From IMG/VR virus record IMGVR_UViG_3300021602_000008, positions 1 through 64,000 of that record: a stretch of 64,000 nucleotides of DNA; one strand, 5' to 3'. A model generated the notes under the pieces. The model made no database searches. It saw only the letters and a program-made list of their open reading frames with translations, and was not told the DNA's origin. The translations under genes and the position numbers were made by a program. Shown in pieces: positions 7,063 through 16,854 of this stretch. The stretch comes from a virus. How positions within the stretch are numbered: the stretch's first letter is position 1; every line of letters begins with the position of its first letter.

Positions 7063-9579
7063 ATGGGATTGCCAAGTCAGAATATACCGGAAAAAGAGAA
7101 AGACTTCAATTGGGGCAAGAGTTGCGTTACATCAATCATAAAGATGGTAGGCAATTCGTATTTGCTGAAGATGAAGGATAAGTTCTGTTTTGATATGTAC
7201 AATGGTGTATTCAATGAAGCTGATTATGATTATCTACGTAAGGTTGATTCATATGAATATCCTGCAAAGATCCGTTTCATTCCGCTTCTAAGACCAAAGG
7301 CAGATCTTCTACGCAGTCAGGAAATACAACGTCCATTTAAATTCCGTCCATATACCGTTGATCAAACAAGTGTTGAACAGAAAAGTGATGCTGTTACACG
7401 CGAGGTTCTTGGAGTGATCAAGAACAAGATGATGATGAAACTTCAATTGATCACATCTGCAAAGGAGCAACTTGAACAGGTACGTGGTCAGATTGATCAA
7501 ATGCAACAACAGGCACAACAGGAAGGAAAGCAGATTCCACCTCAACAGATGGCCGCCATGAAACAAGCTCAGAATGAATTGGATCTCGCCATGAGTCCAT
7601 TGAGTTCAGAACAGATTCTTTCACAGGCAGAACTTGAAAAGATAGATACTTACTACAAATACACACACCGTGATTTCCTTGAAGTTATCGGTGAGAATTC
7701 CCTGAACTACATGATTGCAAAGTATCGCATACGTGATATGTTCAATCGTGGTTTTGAGGACAAGATGTGTACCGATAAGGAATATTACTATGCACACTAT
7801 CATCCAGGGGATCCGGATCCTGTGGTACGCCGTGTTAATCCATTGAACTTCTATTATTCGAATGATGAGGAATCAACATGGGTTGGTGATGCAGAGTGGA
7901 CAATGGAAGAGCGTTACATGACACTAAATCAGATAATCGATGAGTTCAAGTTCGACATCAAGGAGGAGCATATGGAAATCCTCAAGAAGAAATTCTTCTA
8001 TTACTATGACGCTTCGCGTTTCGCATTTTATCCAAATACATTCCAATATGGAAACCCTGCAGACTATAACACAGACAACTGTTTTGGTACTTCATTATAC
8101 GCAGGTACTATGGACTTGTCCAACAAGATCCGTGTGTGTTATGCAACATGGAAAAGTACACGCGAACTGAAATTCAAACAATCACCAAATAAATATATTC
8201 CTGATATGCCATTCACCCATTGGATGAATGATGATGATGATGCACCACGAAAGGAAGAGACATTAGTTGCCCGTTATGTAAATGATATTTGGGAAGGTGT
8301 TGCGATCGATAGCAATATTTTTCTTAGAATACAAAAGATGCCTTACCAATTGCGTGAGATCGATACTTATGGAAAGGTAAGCAATCCTTATATCGGATGG
8401 GCCCATAACAATATTGAACGCAGACCATACTCATTGATTTGGGCTGCCAAGGACATTCAGATCCTTTATAACCTGATCCATTACCACAAGGAATTGTGGC
8501 TTGCTCTTTCAGGTGTAAAGGGTTTCATCATGGATAAATCACAGATGCCTGATGGTATGTCAATGCAAGAATGGTTATACCAACGTAAACTTGGTATGGG
8601 ATGGATACAAAGTGTACGCGAAGGACTCACACGGCAACCTACCTATAATCAATTCCAATCCTTTGACGATTCCATTTCTCCGGCAATACAATATCTAACT
8701 GGAATCCTAAGTCATCTTGAAGAACTCGCAAGTAATATAATGGGAGTATCAAGACAACGATTGGGAGCAATGAATAACAGTGATGGAAAAGGTACATCAG
8801 AGATGGCAATATCTCAGAGTGCCTTGGTTACTGAAATCATCTTTCATCAACATGATCAGGTAAAACGAAGGGTTCTTGAACGCACATTGAATCTTTGCCG
8901 ATTGGCATGGAAAGGTGGAAAGCGAGGACAATATGTTATTGGTGAAATGGCACAGGCTATATTGAATGTTCCTGAAGGAGCATTGAATAGTGCTCAGTTT
9001 GAGGTATGGATGGATGATAATGGAAAACAGGAGCGTCTCATTACGGACCTTCGCCAGGTCGCTGCACAACAATATGGAAAAGGTGCGGTGACATTAAATC
9101 AATTGGTTCATTTCTTTACCCTTGATAACTTAAAGGATCTTGAACATACACTTGAAAAGTATGGTGATCTTGCCGAGCAAAAGGCAGGTCAGGCATTTGA
9201 AAGTCAGCAACAGGCAGATGCAGCAAAGGATAAGGCTAATGCCGATCTTCAGATCATGCTTGAGAAAATAAAGGCAGGTTATCAGAATGCTGATATTGAA
9301 ATACAACAGAAGAAACTTGATCTTGATTCAATGAAATTCAAGGAAGAAACCCGTCTTCGTGAAATGGAGATCACTACAAGAAGCAGTGACTCACGTTACA
9401 CAACAGATGAAAAAGCTTCTGTGGATCTTAAGTATCTTGAAAGTGAAAACCAACAATCGCTTCTTGAATATCAGAATGAACGCGAGAAGATTGCAATGGA
9501 TATGCATATAAAAAACAAGGATATTGCAAGCAAGAATGCGATGGGTGTGAAAAAACAAAATGCTTCTAAAAGAAGTTGA
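7063..9579 (+). CDS. Portal protein
   Basis: The portal forms the dodecameric ring at the packaging vertex. I call it from position after TerL, from its size of 838 aa and from its sequence style. There is a long alpha-rich N-terminal region with a Gln-rich coiled coil (about 130-175), a central stretch with YWLALSGVKGFIMDKSQM-type core segments and VSRQRLGAMNNSDGKGTSEMAI (about 565-590), which resembles the portal wing/crown transition, and a C-terminal Gln/Lys-rich coiled coil (about 700-838). The start ATG follows AATAATATCTTTATATC. A TATCTTTA near the start is one base off the Bacteroidota -7 box. Confidence 0.82.
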   Translation: MGLPSQNIPEKEKDFNWGKSCVTSIIKMVGNSYLLKMKDKFCFDMYNGVFNEADYDYLRKVDSYEYPAKIRFIPLLRPKADLLRSQEIQRPFKFRPYTVDQTSVEQKSDAVTREVLGVIKNKMMMKLQLITSAKEQLEQVRGQIDQMQQQAQQEGKQIPPQQMAAMKQAQNELDLAMSPLSSEQILSQAELEKIDTYYKYTHRDFLEVIGENSLNYMIAKYRIRDMFNRGFEDKMCTDKEYYYAHYHPGDPDPVVRRVNPLNFYYSNDEESTWVGDAEWTMEERYMTLNQIIDEFKFDIKEEHMEILKKKFFYYYDASRFAFYPNTFQYGNPADYNTDNCFGTSLYAGTMDLSNKIRVCYATWKSTRELKFKQSPNKYIPDMPFTHWMNDDDDAPRKEETLVARYVNDIWEGVAIDSNIFLRIQKMPYQLREIDTYGKVSNPYIGWAHNNIERRPYSLIWAAKDIQILYNLIHYHKELWLALSGVKGFIMDKSQMPDGMSMQEWLYQRKLGMGWIQSVREGLTRQPTYNQFQSFDDSISPAIQYLTGILSHLEELASNIMGVSRQRLGAMNNSDGKGTSEMAISQSALVTEIIFHQHDQVKRRVLERTLNLCRLAWKGGKRGQYVIGEMAQAILNVPEGALNSAQFEVWMDDNGKQERLITDLRQVAAQQYGKGAVTLNQLVHFFTLDNLKDLEHTLEKYGDLAEQKAGQAFESQQQADAAKDKANADLQIMLEKIKAGYQNADIEIQQKKLDLDSMKFKEETRLREMEITTRSSDSRYTTDEKASVDLKYLESENQQSLLEYQNEREKIAMDMHIKNKDIASKNAMGVKKQNASKRS

Positions 9580-9593
9580 TAATAAGGATTTTG

Positions 9594-9601
9594 TATATTT
9601 G
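9594..9601 (+). promoter_or_regulatory. Candidate Bacteroidota-type -7 promoter box
   Basis: TATATTTG matches TAnnTTTG exactly, 25 bases before the ATG at 9626. A TTG at 9576-9578 could serve as a poorly spaced -33 element. The box lies in the 46-base gap between portal and the next gene, and an A-rich leader (AAAATAAAATAAAAAAACC) follows it. It would allow separate expression of the scaffold/capsid genes. Confidence 0.45.
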
Positions 9602-9625
9602 ACAATAAAATAAAATAAAAAAACC

Positions 9626-10813
9626 ATGGCACGCAATGTCGACATGAACAAAGTAAGTAAAGTTGAAACTCCTTATGGTAATGGATATTATCATGATGGA
9701 AAACTTTATTCTGAAGATGATTGGCACAAGTATCTGAGTGATGGTGGTAATATTGGACAACAATATCACTCTCCTTCAGGTGATGCAAGAATCATTAATG
9801 TTGGTGGAGGATCAGGTGCAGGAGCAGGTGCTATTGGTAAAAAATCATTTTTTGATGGTGGTACTCCAATGTTGAAAAAAGGTGGATCACCTCAATTGAA
9901 ACCCGGTGATACAGGTTATGTGAATCCAAACAAACCAAAACCTAATTATTCATTGTTGAATTCAATGTCAACAAATCAGACTGTTAATCAAGCACCTAAT
10001 GAAGAGTCAACTGAACCTGTTGATAATGCTGCTGAAGAGAATCAGGAAAGACCTATTGCAAATAGCAATGCTACACCTAATGATTGGCAGGAAAATATTG
10101 GTGTAAACAGTAAAAAATATTTAGAACAAAATGTATATGATAATCAGTATGCAGCTAAGAATGGGCAAGCATATAAGTATTCTTCTGAAACATTAACTCC
10201 TGAACAAAAACGTGATGAATTTGCTAATAGTGATTATGCAAAGATTCTAATGGGAGGAAATACTACACCTCCTGCAAATGCGACAGCATTGAATACTTCA
10301 GCAAAAGCAAATAGTGATAGTAATGATGTTATTGAATCGCCACCTGCAGGAGCAAAAATATTTCAACCAAACGATAAAGGAACACAGTTAACAGGTAATA
10401 ATGGTCAACCACAAGGTCAACCTACACAAAAAACAAGTGCACCTGCAAAGAAATCTGCACCTACAACTGCACAACCTAAAGTTTCTGCACCAGGTGGAAG
10501 CGGATTAGGAACAACAGATGCTTTTTCTATTAGTACACCTTCACCAAGATATCAAGGAATTGGAACACAAGAACCTGGAATGACAGTTAATGGATTTACT
10601 GATCCAATGGAAAGATGGAATGCAAATGTAAATCCCAATACTTCTGCGGATACACATGTAAAAGGATATGGTGAACTAAATAAAAATAATCAATTATACA
10701 ATAAATGGACAGGAGATCATTTTGTTGTTATTGATGTAAATGGAAATGTTATAAGAAAGTCATCAGATAATGATATTAAATCATATCCTAAGACACAGAC
10801 TTCCAATCACTAA
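9626..10813 (+). CDS. Gly/Asn/Pro-rich protein of unknown function, 395 aa
   Basis: The gene lies between portal and scaffold. The N-terminus (YGNGYYHDGKLYSEDDWHKYL) looks folded. It is followed by a Gly-rich tract (VGGGSGAGAGAIGKKSFFDGG) and long low-complexity Asn/Gln/Pro/Ala segments (about 100-330). A C-terminal folded piece resembles a small beta hairpin (YNKWTGDHFVVIDVNGNVIRK). No enzyme motif is seen. Base composition is more A-rich than in the flanking portal and capsid genes, and the composition is like the 1247-aa protein at 22226. It may be a head-internal cargo or assembly protein. Confidence 0.6.
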   Translation: MARNVDMNKVSKVETPYGNGYYHDGKLYSEDDWHKYLSDGGNIGQQYHSPSGDARIINVGGGSGAGAGAIGKKSFFDGGTPMLKKGGSPQLKPGDTGYVNPNKPKPNYSLLNSMSTNQTVNQAPNEESTEPVDNAAEENQERPIANSNATPNDWQENIGVNSKKYLEQNVYDNQYAAKNGQAYKYSSETLTPEQKRDEFANSDYAKILMGGNTTPPANATALNTSAKANSDSNDVIESPPAGAKIFQPNDKGTQLTGNNGQPQGQPTQKTSAPAKKSAPTTAQPKVSAPGGSGLGTTDAFSISTPSPRYQGIGTQEPGMTVNGFTDPMERWNANVNPNTSADTHVKGYGELNKNNQLYNKWTGDHFVVIDVNGNVIRKSSDNDIKSYPKTQTSNH

Positions 10814-10837
10814 GAACAAACCAAATAAAAACAGACA

Positions 10838-11926
10838 ATGGAGAATCAGAACCAAAACAATCCAGCACAACCCGCAGCGACAGAATTCGATCTTTCGCCA
10901 AATCTTGATTTGATGGCAGCACCTGACAATGGTGGTGATCCAAACAATCCTTCTACTGACATGATCAGTGGTTTGCCAAACCTTGATGCAGACAAGAATC
11001 TCAATAACCCGCCGTCACAAATTGATTCACCGAATACGAATCAAAATATTACGAATAACCAACAAGCTTCTGTTACTAATCCTGTATTTGAAAAATATCG
11101 GGAAAGGTTAAAAACTGAGTATGAAAAATCAGGAAGGCAATTGCCTGAAGATCTTTCTGAAGATAATCTTCTTGATCGTGCAAGTGAATTATATGCACAA
11201 CCACGACAGTTACATCCTGAAGTTGATAAGTTCAACAAGGCAATTGAAAATGGTGTTGATCCCGAGCAGTATTTCAAGACCATGCAGGGAATCATGGAAG
11301 TCGAGAGTATGGAGTCTCATGCCCTTGTGGAACTTTCATTGAGACAGAACTTCGGCAAGTCTGAGCAACGACCAAATGGTTGGGATGATGCAAAGATAAA
11401 ATCCACACTTGATAAAATGGAGAACGCAGGATTTCTCGATATCGAGGCTGAGAAAATAAAGACAACCTATTCAGAACAAAAGCAACAGGTTGCTGATAAT
11501 CTCATTCGTGAGAACAACATCAGACAAAATGAAAACATTTCACGTAACAATGTGGAACGTGAAAATGGTATTAAGCAAACGCTTCAGTACCTTGATAAGA
11601 TTGACAATATTGGTGGACTTCCAATTTCACAAAGTGATAAAGCGGAATTTGCCAATGAATTTAGATACCTTGTCACACCTGACGAGAAAACCGGTACATC
11701 ACCACTATTGGACATGTTGCAAAGCGACGAGACTTTATTGAAGGTGGCCTTATTCCTCAGACAGGGTGAGACAAAAGTGAAAGAACACCTCACAAGAGCC
11801 AAGGAGGGAGTTAAGAAGGATTTCTTCAGTAGATTAGATCCAGAACCAAGAATGCCGAATCGAGGCAATAGTACGCCATCGTCAGAAATAGATTTCGATG
11901 CTCTATCGGCACCCGCAACAAATTAA
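10838..11926 (+). CDS. Putative capsid scaffolding protein, 362 aa
   Basis: This is called a scaffold from position immediately before the major capsid protein and from composition. It has a disordered acidic Asn/Pro-rich N-terminus (residues 1-85), a helical middle (EKYRERLKTEYEKSGRQLPEDL; KSTLDKMENAGFLDIEAEKIKTTY), and a basic helix near the C-terminus (TKVKEHLTRAKEGVKKDFF). The helix would fit a capsid-binding helix-turn. Protease motifs are not visible, so it is probably a pure scaffold. The leader before ATG is AAATAAAAACAGACA. Confidence 0.65.
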   Translation: MENQNQNNPAQPAATEFDLSPNLDLMAAPDNGGDPNNPSTDMISGLPNLDADKNLNNPPSQIDSPNTNQNITNNQQASVTNPVFEKYRERLKTEYEKSGRQLPEDLSEDNLLDRASELYAQPRQLHPEVDKFNKAIENGVDPEQYFKTMQGIMEVESMESHALVELSLRQNFGKSEQRPNGWDDAKIKSTLDKMENAGFLDIEAEKIKTTYSEQKQQVADNLIRENNIRQNENISRNNVERENGIKQTLQYLDKIDNIGGLPISQSDKAEFANEFRYLVTPDEKTGTSPLLDMLQSDETLLKVALFLRQGETKVKEHLTRAKEGVKKDFFSRLDPEPRMPNRGNSTPSSEIDFDALSAPATN

Positions 11927-11946
11927 AAACCTAAACTTAAAAAAGA

Positions 11947-13377
11947 ATGAAACTTATCGGCACAGGCACTTACGATGCTAACCGCACCACAATGACAAAC
12001 TCATTGGCTGCTGCATTGTTGACACGACCTGAAATCGCGATGAACGTAGTGAACCTTTTCGAGAATAACTTCTCGGCATTTTCGTCTTACCTTGCTCGTC
12101 GTGGTATGGCTAAAAAAGGTCTTGCTCCCGACATGTCAACCGAAAACTTTAAGGTGATCGGAAACCGTAAGTACATGTGGGCATTGAAAGGCTATCCGTT
12201 CCGTAAGGGAACTTTGGTCTCTACAGTGGCTTCACCTACTACGGCTACTGTCCTTGGACAGATTTTCACAATTGATGTAGACACAAACTACTTCTCTCCA
12301 AACGATGTACTTGAGTTGAAAGACCGCCGTACACAATTGTTGGTGATGAATGAGTATCCTGTTGAAAACACACCTAATGTATGGACATACAAGGTGAAAT
12401 TGATGAGTAATGTTGCAGGTGCTTTTGTTCCTGCTGCTCTTATCACTGCAGGTGCAGAAATCGGATTCTCAAGTACCGCGTTTCCTGAGTTATCAGAAAC
12501 AGGTTACGAGAAGAATACCTTCCCTGAGTGGCACACAAACTACATGACTATCCAACGCATGCAATACTCGATCTCAGGATCAGCACAGAATACCGTGTTA
12601 TGGGTAGAGCATAATGGACAACGCTTGTGGTTCAAACAACAAGAACTTGAAATGATGCGTCGTTGGGCGTATGCACGCGAGAATCAACTTATCTTCGGAA
12701 AAGCGACTATCGATGCAAACGATACAACTTATGTGCGTGACTTACAAGGTCGCGAGATCATTTCCGGAGACGGTTTGCTTGCACAAGGTGATGGATCATT
12801 GAAATACCAATACAATACTCTTAACGTCCGCGTTATCGAGAATGTAATGCAGAACCTTCAATTGATGACTAATGGTGACGGTGTTACTGAAGTTTTCGTT
12901 ATGGGTGGTCAAGCATTCATTTGGAATTTCCAACGTTTGATGCGTGATGTATTCAAATACAATCCACTTCCTTTGTTTGTTTCTGAATCAGATATCAAAC
13001 AAGGTGTAAAAGTTGCTTTCAATGCATACGAAATGGGCGGTGTCCGTTTGGTTACTGCTTGGAACCAAGCATTTGATGCAGCATGGAGACCGCAAGACCG
13101 CGATATCTATGGACAAAGCAAAGAATCTTCCCGTGCTATTTTCTGTTCACTTGGAAATACAATCGGTGGAGATCCAATGACAGAACTTATCGCTCTCGGA
13201 AACGGAAGTGAAGATCGTCGTTTTGTTAAAAAGATCATCGATGGAATGGCTTCCCCTGATGGCAACAAACGTGCAACAGCATCCAACTCAATGGACGGTT
13301 ACCAAGTACAAGTGCTTAGTGAAACAGGCATTTGCATGAAGAACCCATTCGGTGTTGCTGAATTGTTCAAGCCTTAA
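11947..13377 (+). CDS. Major capsid protein
   Basis: The 476-aa product is very likely the HK97-fold major capsid protein. It is the largest gene directly after the scaffold-like gene and has a C-rich, more balanced codon choice that suggests high expression. It shows long beta stretches with conserved-looking segments such as FKVIGNRKYMWALKG (about 67-81) and YENQLIFGKATID-like helices mid-protein, ending MKNPFGVAELFKP. Crassvirales capsid proteins are of similar size and sit at this place. The leader is AACTTAAAAAAGA before ATG. It could be mistaken only for another abundant virion protein. Confidence 0.85.
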   Translation: MKLIGTGTYDANRTTMTNSLAAALLTRPEIAMNVVNLFENNFSAFSSYLARRGMAKKGLAPDMSTENFKVIGNRKYMWALKGYPFRKGTLVSTVASPTTATVLGQIFTIDVDTNYFSPNDVLELKDRRTQLLVMNEYPVENTPNVWTYKVKLMSNVAGAFVPAALITAGAEIGFSSTAFPELSETGYEKNTFPEWHTNYMTIQRMQYSISGSAQNTVLWVEHNGQRLWFKQQELEMMRRWAYARENQLIFGKATIDANDTTYVRDLQGREIISGDGLLAQGDGSLKYQYNTLNVRVIENVMQNLQLMTNGDGVTEVFVMGGQAFIWNFQRLMRDVFKYNPLPLFVSESDIKQGVKVAFNAYEMGGVRLVTAWNQAFDAAWRPQDRDIYGQSKESSRAIFCSLGNTIGGDPMTELIALGNGSEDRRFVKKIIDGMASPDGNKRATASNSMDGYQVQVLSETGICMKNPFGVAELFKP

Positions 13378-13409
13378 TAGTTCATTTGCAATAATAACCA
13401 TAGAAAAAA

Positions 13410-14207
13410 ATGACACAAGAAGACCTCAAGGAAATGACAAGCGGAACAGTCCGTCTTGTCGGTGTGAACAACAAATACCATGTTGCTCCAGTATTCATTG
13501 CCCCTAAATTTAACGATGTCACAAAGACATTTACAATTGGTGGCAAGGAATACAAGACAAAAATTGCAGAGGAAAATAATGAGAAAATCTTTGTAGCGGA
13601 CGGAACCCCCATCCGGATCACTGATCTGGATGCTTTCCGTTATACACATTTGCAAAGTTTTGATCTTGCTTTTGAAGAACAACGTTTCCTTCTTTCAATG
13701 GCGTTGGATGATGCAATGGTCGCTCCTAACAAGGAAGCGGTCAATCCTGATTCTGAACACCGTTATTATATAGAAGACAAGGAAAGTGAAGCTTTGGATG
13801 CCATCAAGAAGAGTACACTTGTGTACGATGCGATGCAGAAGATCAAGGATATGCCTTTGGAAGAACAAGTTGATTATGCACGATTACTCGGAATCTATCG
13901 TCCTGATATTTCCAAGACGAGAATTGAAGCCGAACTCATGCGTATTGCAATGGAAAAACCGAGTGAGATTACCAAGATCGCAAATGATCGTGATAGTAAA
14001 CACAAGGTGTTTCTAAAGAAACTTGTCAATGCGGGAATCGTCCGTGTTGCCAATGGCAAATACCTCAATGGAACCGAACTTGTCGGTGCCAATGAAGACT
14101 TTGCAATTCAATTCCTTCGTGATGAGCACAATTCAAAACTCATTGCAGATTGGACAAAGATGCTCACATCAAATTCAAAAGAGAAAACGGTTGCCTCCAA
14201 AAAATAA
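13410..14207 (+). CDS. Capsid-associated / head completion protein candidate, 265 aa
   Basis: The N-terminal 90 residues are beta-rich (GTVRLVGVNNKYHVAPVFI; FTIGGKEYKTKI) and the rest is helical and acidic with Lys/Glu repeats, ending in SNSKEKTVASKK. Lying directly after the capsid gene with its own A-rich leader, it probably acts in the head, as a decoration, auxiliary or inner head protein. I do not recognise a named family, and no catalytic residues are evident. Confidence 0.6.
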   Translation: MTQEDLKEMTSGTVRLVGVNNKYHVAPVFIAPKFNDVTKTFTIGGKEYKTKIAEENNEKIFVADGTPIRITDLDAFRYTHLQSFDLAFEEQRFLLSMALDDAMVAPNKEAVNPDSEHRYYIEDKESEALDAIKKSTLVYDAMQKIKDMPLEEQVDYARLLGIYRPDISKTRIEAELMRIAMEKPSEITKIANDRDSKHKVFLKKLVNAGIVRVANGKYLNGTELVGANEDFAIQFLRDEHNSKLIADWTKMLTSNSKEKTVASKK

Positions 14208-14213
14208 AAGATC

Positions 14214-14927
14214 ATGATTGTCACTGCCCTTGATATGTACGATGCATTTTTGTCTAACCTGAATAAGGATAAGACAGGAACGGTATTTCCCGAGGAATTT
14301 GAGATCTTGATCAATCAGGCACAAATGGAATATGTAAAGAATAAATATGATGCCGTTGAAGTCACTGAGAAACGTATTGATGACCTTCGGGAAATCATTG
14401 TTCTCAATGAGATCATAGCGAATACGGGAGCGAACATTTCCGGTCAGGAGTTGTTTCAACTTCCGTATTCCGCTACAGGTTTTATCTCTACTCCAAAAAA
14501 TCCGAGTGGAGATAATCATGGTTATCTTTTCATGCTCAGATGTGCTATGCAGATTAAATTCGTCAACAGTCCATGTAAGCAAACAGGATTGTCCGATTAC
14601 AGGAAAACAAAGGTTATGTCATCAGATAAGCATGAAGAGATCTTGAGAGATCCTTTCAATAAGCCAACTGAAGAACGTCTTTACTACCAAACAACGGGAG
14701 ATGCATTTATCTGTTTTACAGGAACGCAATCATATGGTGTTAGTGCAGAAATCGATTACCTGCGTTACCCACGTGACATTAAAATTATTGGAGTGCCTGT
14801 TGATTGTGAATTGTCCATTCATGGCCGTCAGGAGATTGTTGACATTGCAGTGCGTAAGAAACTGCAACAGATTGAATCTCCAAGATATCCAGGAAATGTA
14901 AATGAAGGTCGTCAGGTTGTTACATAA
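14214..14927 (+). CDS. Head-tail connector-like protein, 237 aa
   Basis: The N-terminus ALDMYDAFLSNLNKDKTGTVFPEEFEILINQAQMEYV has the helical style seen in crAss-like connector (adaptor/ring) proteins encoded after the capsid gene. A beta-rich middle includes FMLRCAMQIKF, and a C-terminal helix carries VDIAVRKKLQQIESPRY. Its likely role is the ring that docks beneath the portal. The gene starts six bases after the previous stop. The family assignment is by recollected pattern and position, not alignment. Confidence 0.62.
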   Translation: MIVTALDMYDAFLSNLNKDKTGTVFPEEFEILINQAQMEYVKNKYDAVEVTEKRIDDLREIIVLNEIIANTGANISGQELFQLPYSATGFISTPKNPSGDNHGYLFMLRCAMQIKFVNSPCKQTGLSDYRKTKVMSSDKHEEILRDPFNKPTEERLYYQTTGDAFICFTGTQSYGVSAEIDYLRYPRDIKIIGVPVDCELSIHGRQEIVDIAVRKKLQQIESPRYPGNVNEGRQVVT

Positions 14928-14952
14928 TGCAGTAATCATGTTTGAAAATTTC

Positions 14953-14960
14953 TATCTTCG
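14953..14960 (+). promoter_or_regulatory. Weak candidate -7 promoter box
   Basis: TATCTTCG differs by one base from TAnnTTTG and lies 28 bases before the ATG at 14989, in a 61-base gap. No convincing -33 TTTG is spaced correctly. It could drive the cysteine-rich gene that follows. Confidence 0.2.
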
Positions 14961-14988
14961 TATAAACAAATACTAAAACCTAATAAAG

Positions 14989-15807
14989 ATGCTTTTGCGT
15001 CCAGCAGAAAAAATCCTAATCAACTCCTTCTCGGCAAACTCAGTTGTGCCGATTTCAGGAGGCGTTACCGTAGAAGGCTATGGTGATATCCTTGCAACAG
15101 AAATCATTGAAGCGTATTGCATTTGTCCATCTGATTGCGTAGCACAGGTGAGCGTTGTATGTATTACAATTCCTGATTCTTGCGAGTGTCCATACGAATG
15201 GCCTTTGACAATCCGTACACTTCCTTGTTTGAATGATTACACAGTTCAACAAACATTTGGTTCAAAGAAGTATTATGGTTATCAGAACCCATCCGGTGCA
15301 ACACCAACAGCGAATGAGACTGCCCTTGCGGTTGCGGCTTCCATCAACAACGATCCTACGTCACTTGTGACTGCGGTAGTTGGATCATGGGCTTCCCCAA
15401 CATTCACACCATCAGGTGCAGGTACTTGCATCCAACTCACAGAGAAGGATTGTCAGAAAACTTGTGGCTTTGAAGTGTACACAGATGCAGGCGTTATCAC
15501 ATTGGCTATACCGCATGAAAATGCTGTATTGAGTTCAATTGATCTTGCTAAATTGTTCCCAATCCAATGGGGTGTATTTGGATCCCGTCCAAATCTTCCT
15601 AATTGCGGAGACTATTGCAAATATCACTTCAAACTTCGTAAATCATGCAGCGTGCAGGACATCAGTCAGGCAAACGCTTTTGATTGCTACGAGCAAGAAG
15701 TTGATTTTTATGTGAACAACACAAGTGGAGATTACGTAACCTATTGGTACACAGAAATGCAATCAGCATTTACTGCATACCTAACAGGATGCGTTATTGT
15801 ACCTTAA
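14989..15807 (+). CDS. Cysteine-rich structural protein, 272 aa
   Basis: The protein has 15 cysteines, seven of them in residues 44-80 (YCICPSDC; CECPYEW). It is beta-rich with aromatic strands (KKYYGYQNPSGATPT). Regularly spaced hydrophobic strands and the lack of enzyme motifs suggest a virion surface or decoration protein. The cysteines could form disulfides in the mature particle or bind metal. The gene sits between connector genes and has its own 61-base leader, so it may be expressed at a different level. Family unknown. Confidence 0.6.
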   Translation: MLLRPAEKILINSFSANSVVPISGGVTVEGYGDILATEIIEAYCICPSDCVAQVSVVCITIPDSCECPYEWPLTIRTLPCLNDYTVQQTFGSKKYYGYQNPSGATPTANETALAVAASINNDPTSLVTAVVGSWASPTFTPSGAGTCIQLTEKDCQKTCGFEVYTDAGVITLAIPHENAVLSSIDLAKLFPIQWGVFGSRPNLPNCGDYCKYHFKLRKSCSVQDISQANAFDCYEQEVDFYVNNTSGDYVTYWYTEMQSAFTAYLTGCVIVP

Positions 15808-15813
15808 ACTTCG

Positions 15814-16152
15814 ATGATGGAATTTTGGGAAACCATATCCATTATATGTATTTTCTGTCTTGGATTGAGAGCCATTTCCTCCGAAGAAATGGTTCTCTTT
15901 CCGGTCAGGAATTACTTCATTGAACGTTGGGATAAATTCGCTGCAATGAAAATAAACATTGCAAAACCTATTATCCTTTGTGTGGTATGCATGCCGAGTG
16001 TTTGGGGAACTCCAATATGGTGGTCTCATTTTATCATTAGGGAATATGTCTTCCATTGGTGGACAATTCCTATTTACATCATTAGTCTTTGTGCTTGTTC
16101 ATTCATCAATTGGTTTGTATGGTCATTGTTTGAATTGATCAGAAAGTATTAG
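15814..16152 (+). CDS. Membrane protein with three transmembrane helices, 112 aa
   Basis: Hydrophobic helices lie at about residues 4-22 (FWETISIICIFCLGLRAI), 47-68 (AKPIILCVVCMPSVWG) and 82-108 (WWTIPIYIISLCACSFINWF). The protein is Trp- and Cys-rich. It is embedded among connector genes, so it may act during DNA entry, assembly at the membrane or superinfection exclusion. Sequence alone cannot decide. It ends with a TAG stop. Leader spacing of six bases from the previous gene suggests co-translation. Confidence 0.6.
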   Translation: MMEFWETISIICIFCLGLRAISSEEMVLFPVRNYFIERWDKFAAMKINIAKPIILCVVCMPSVWGTPIWWSHFIIREYVFHWWTIPIYIISLCACSFINWFVWSLFELIRKY

Positions 16153-16188
16153 GGATATGAAAAACAAAACCTTAACTTGTAAGTCCAT

Positions 16189-16854
16189 ATGAGTACACTT
16201 GCTGAAATAGGATTTTCCATCCGTAACCAAGTAAAGGGTTTCTTTCAAAGTGATGATGAACGCATCGACATTGAACTCATCTATAAGATGGTTCGTCAGA
16301 TTCGTTCAGTATTGATTCGTGAACGCTATAAGGAAACACAGACTGTTGATGATCAAATGTATCAACGGATTTGTTGCATTGAGGTACAATGTAGAAACAT
16401 CCAATGTAATGGTGTTGATTCAGGAGTTATCGAATATTATGCTGAGATTCCTTCATTGGAAAGTCTTGGTGGAATTGAGATAAAATATGTTGGTACTGCT
16501 GACATGCTTCATGAATTCAAGTATCGTAATTGGTCAGCAAAACTTTATGGTGACTACTCTCCCTGGACAGGAAACAAACCATTCTATACACAATATGATT
16601 CACAGATGATATTGGGAAACATGCCTACCAAAGGCATGAAGTACATTTGTATGATAGTATTGCTTGATGATCCTATTGGAACAGGATGTTATTTATTGAC
16701 AGAGAATGACCAATATCCAATTTCAGGAAATATGATTCATCAACTTGAACTTATTGCCATCAAACAGTTGATGTCATCTCTGAAGGAAATTCCTGATATG
16801 AAGAATAACGCATCGGAAATATCTCCGATCGACCAAAATATTAAAAGCACATGA
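16189..16854 (+). CDS. Head-tail adaptor/ring-like protein, 221 aa
   Basis: The protein begins with a helix-rich segment (DDERIDIELIYKMVRQIRSVLIRERYK, about 23-49) of the kind found in crAss-like ring proteins: a short Asp/Ile start, then a paired helix with IRxxLIRxxY. A Cys-containing strand (RICCIEVQCRNIQC) follows, then a beta-rich body (YGDYSPWTGNKPFYTQYD). It probably belongs to the connector stack between portal and tail hub. The gene ends in an ATGA overlap with the next gene. Confidence 0.6.
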   Translation: MSTLAEIGFSIRNQVKGFFQSDDERIDIELIYKMVRQIRSVLIRERYKETQTVDDQMYQRICCIEVQCRNIQCNGVDSGVIEYYAEIPSLESLGGIEIKYVGTADMLHEFKYRNWSAKLYGDYSPWTGNKPFYTQYDSQMILGNMPTKGMKYICMIVLLDDPIGTGCYLLTENDQYPISGNMIHQLELIAIKQLMSSLKEIPDMKNNASEISPIDQNIKST

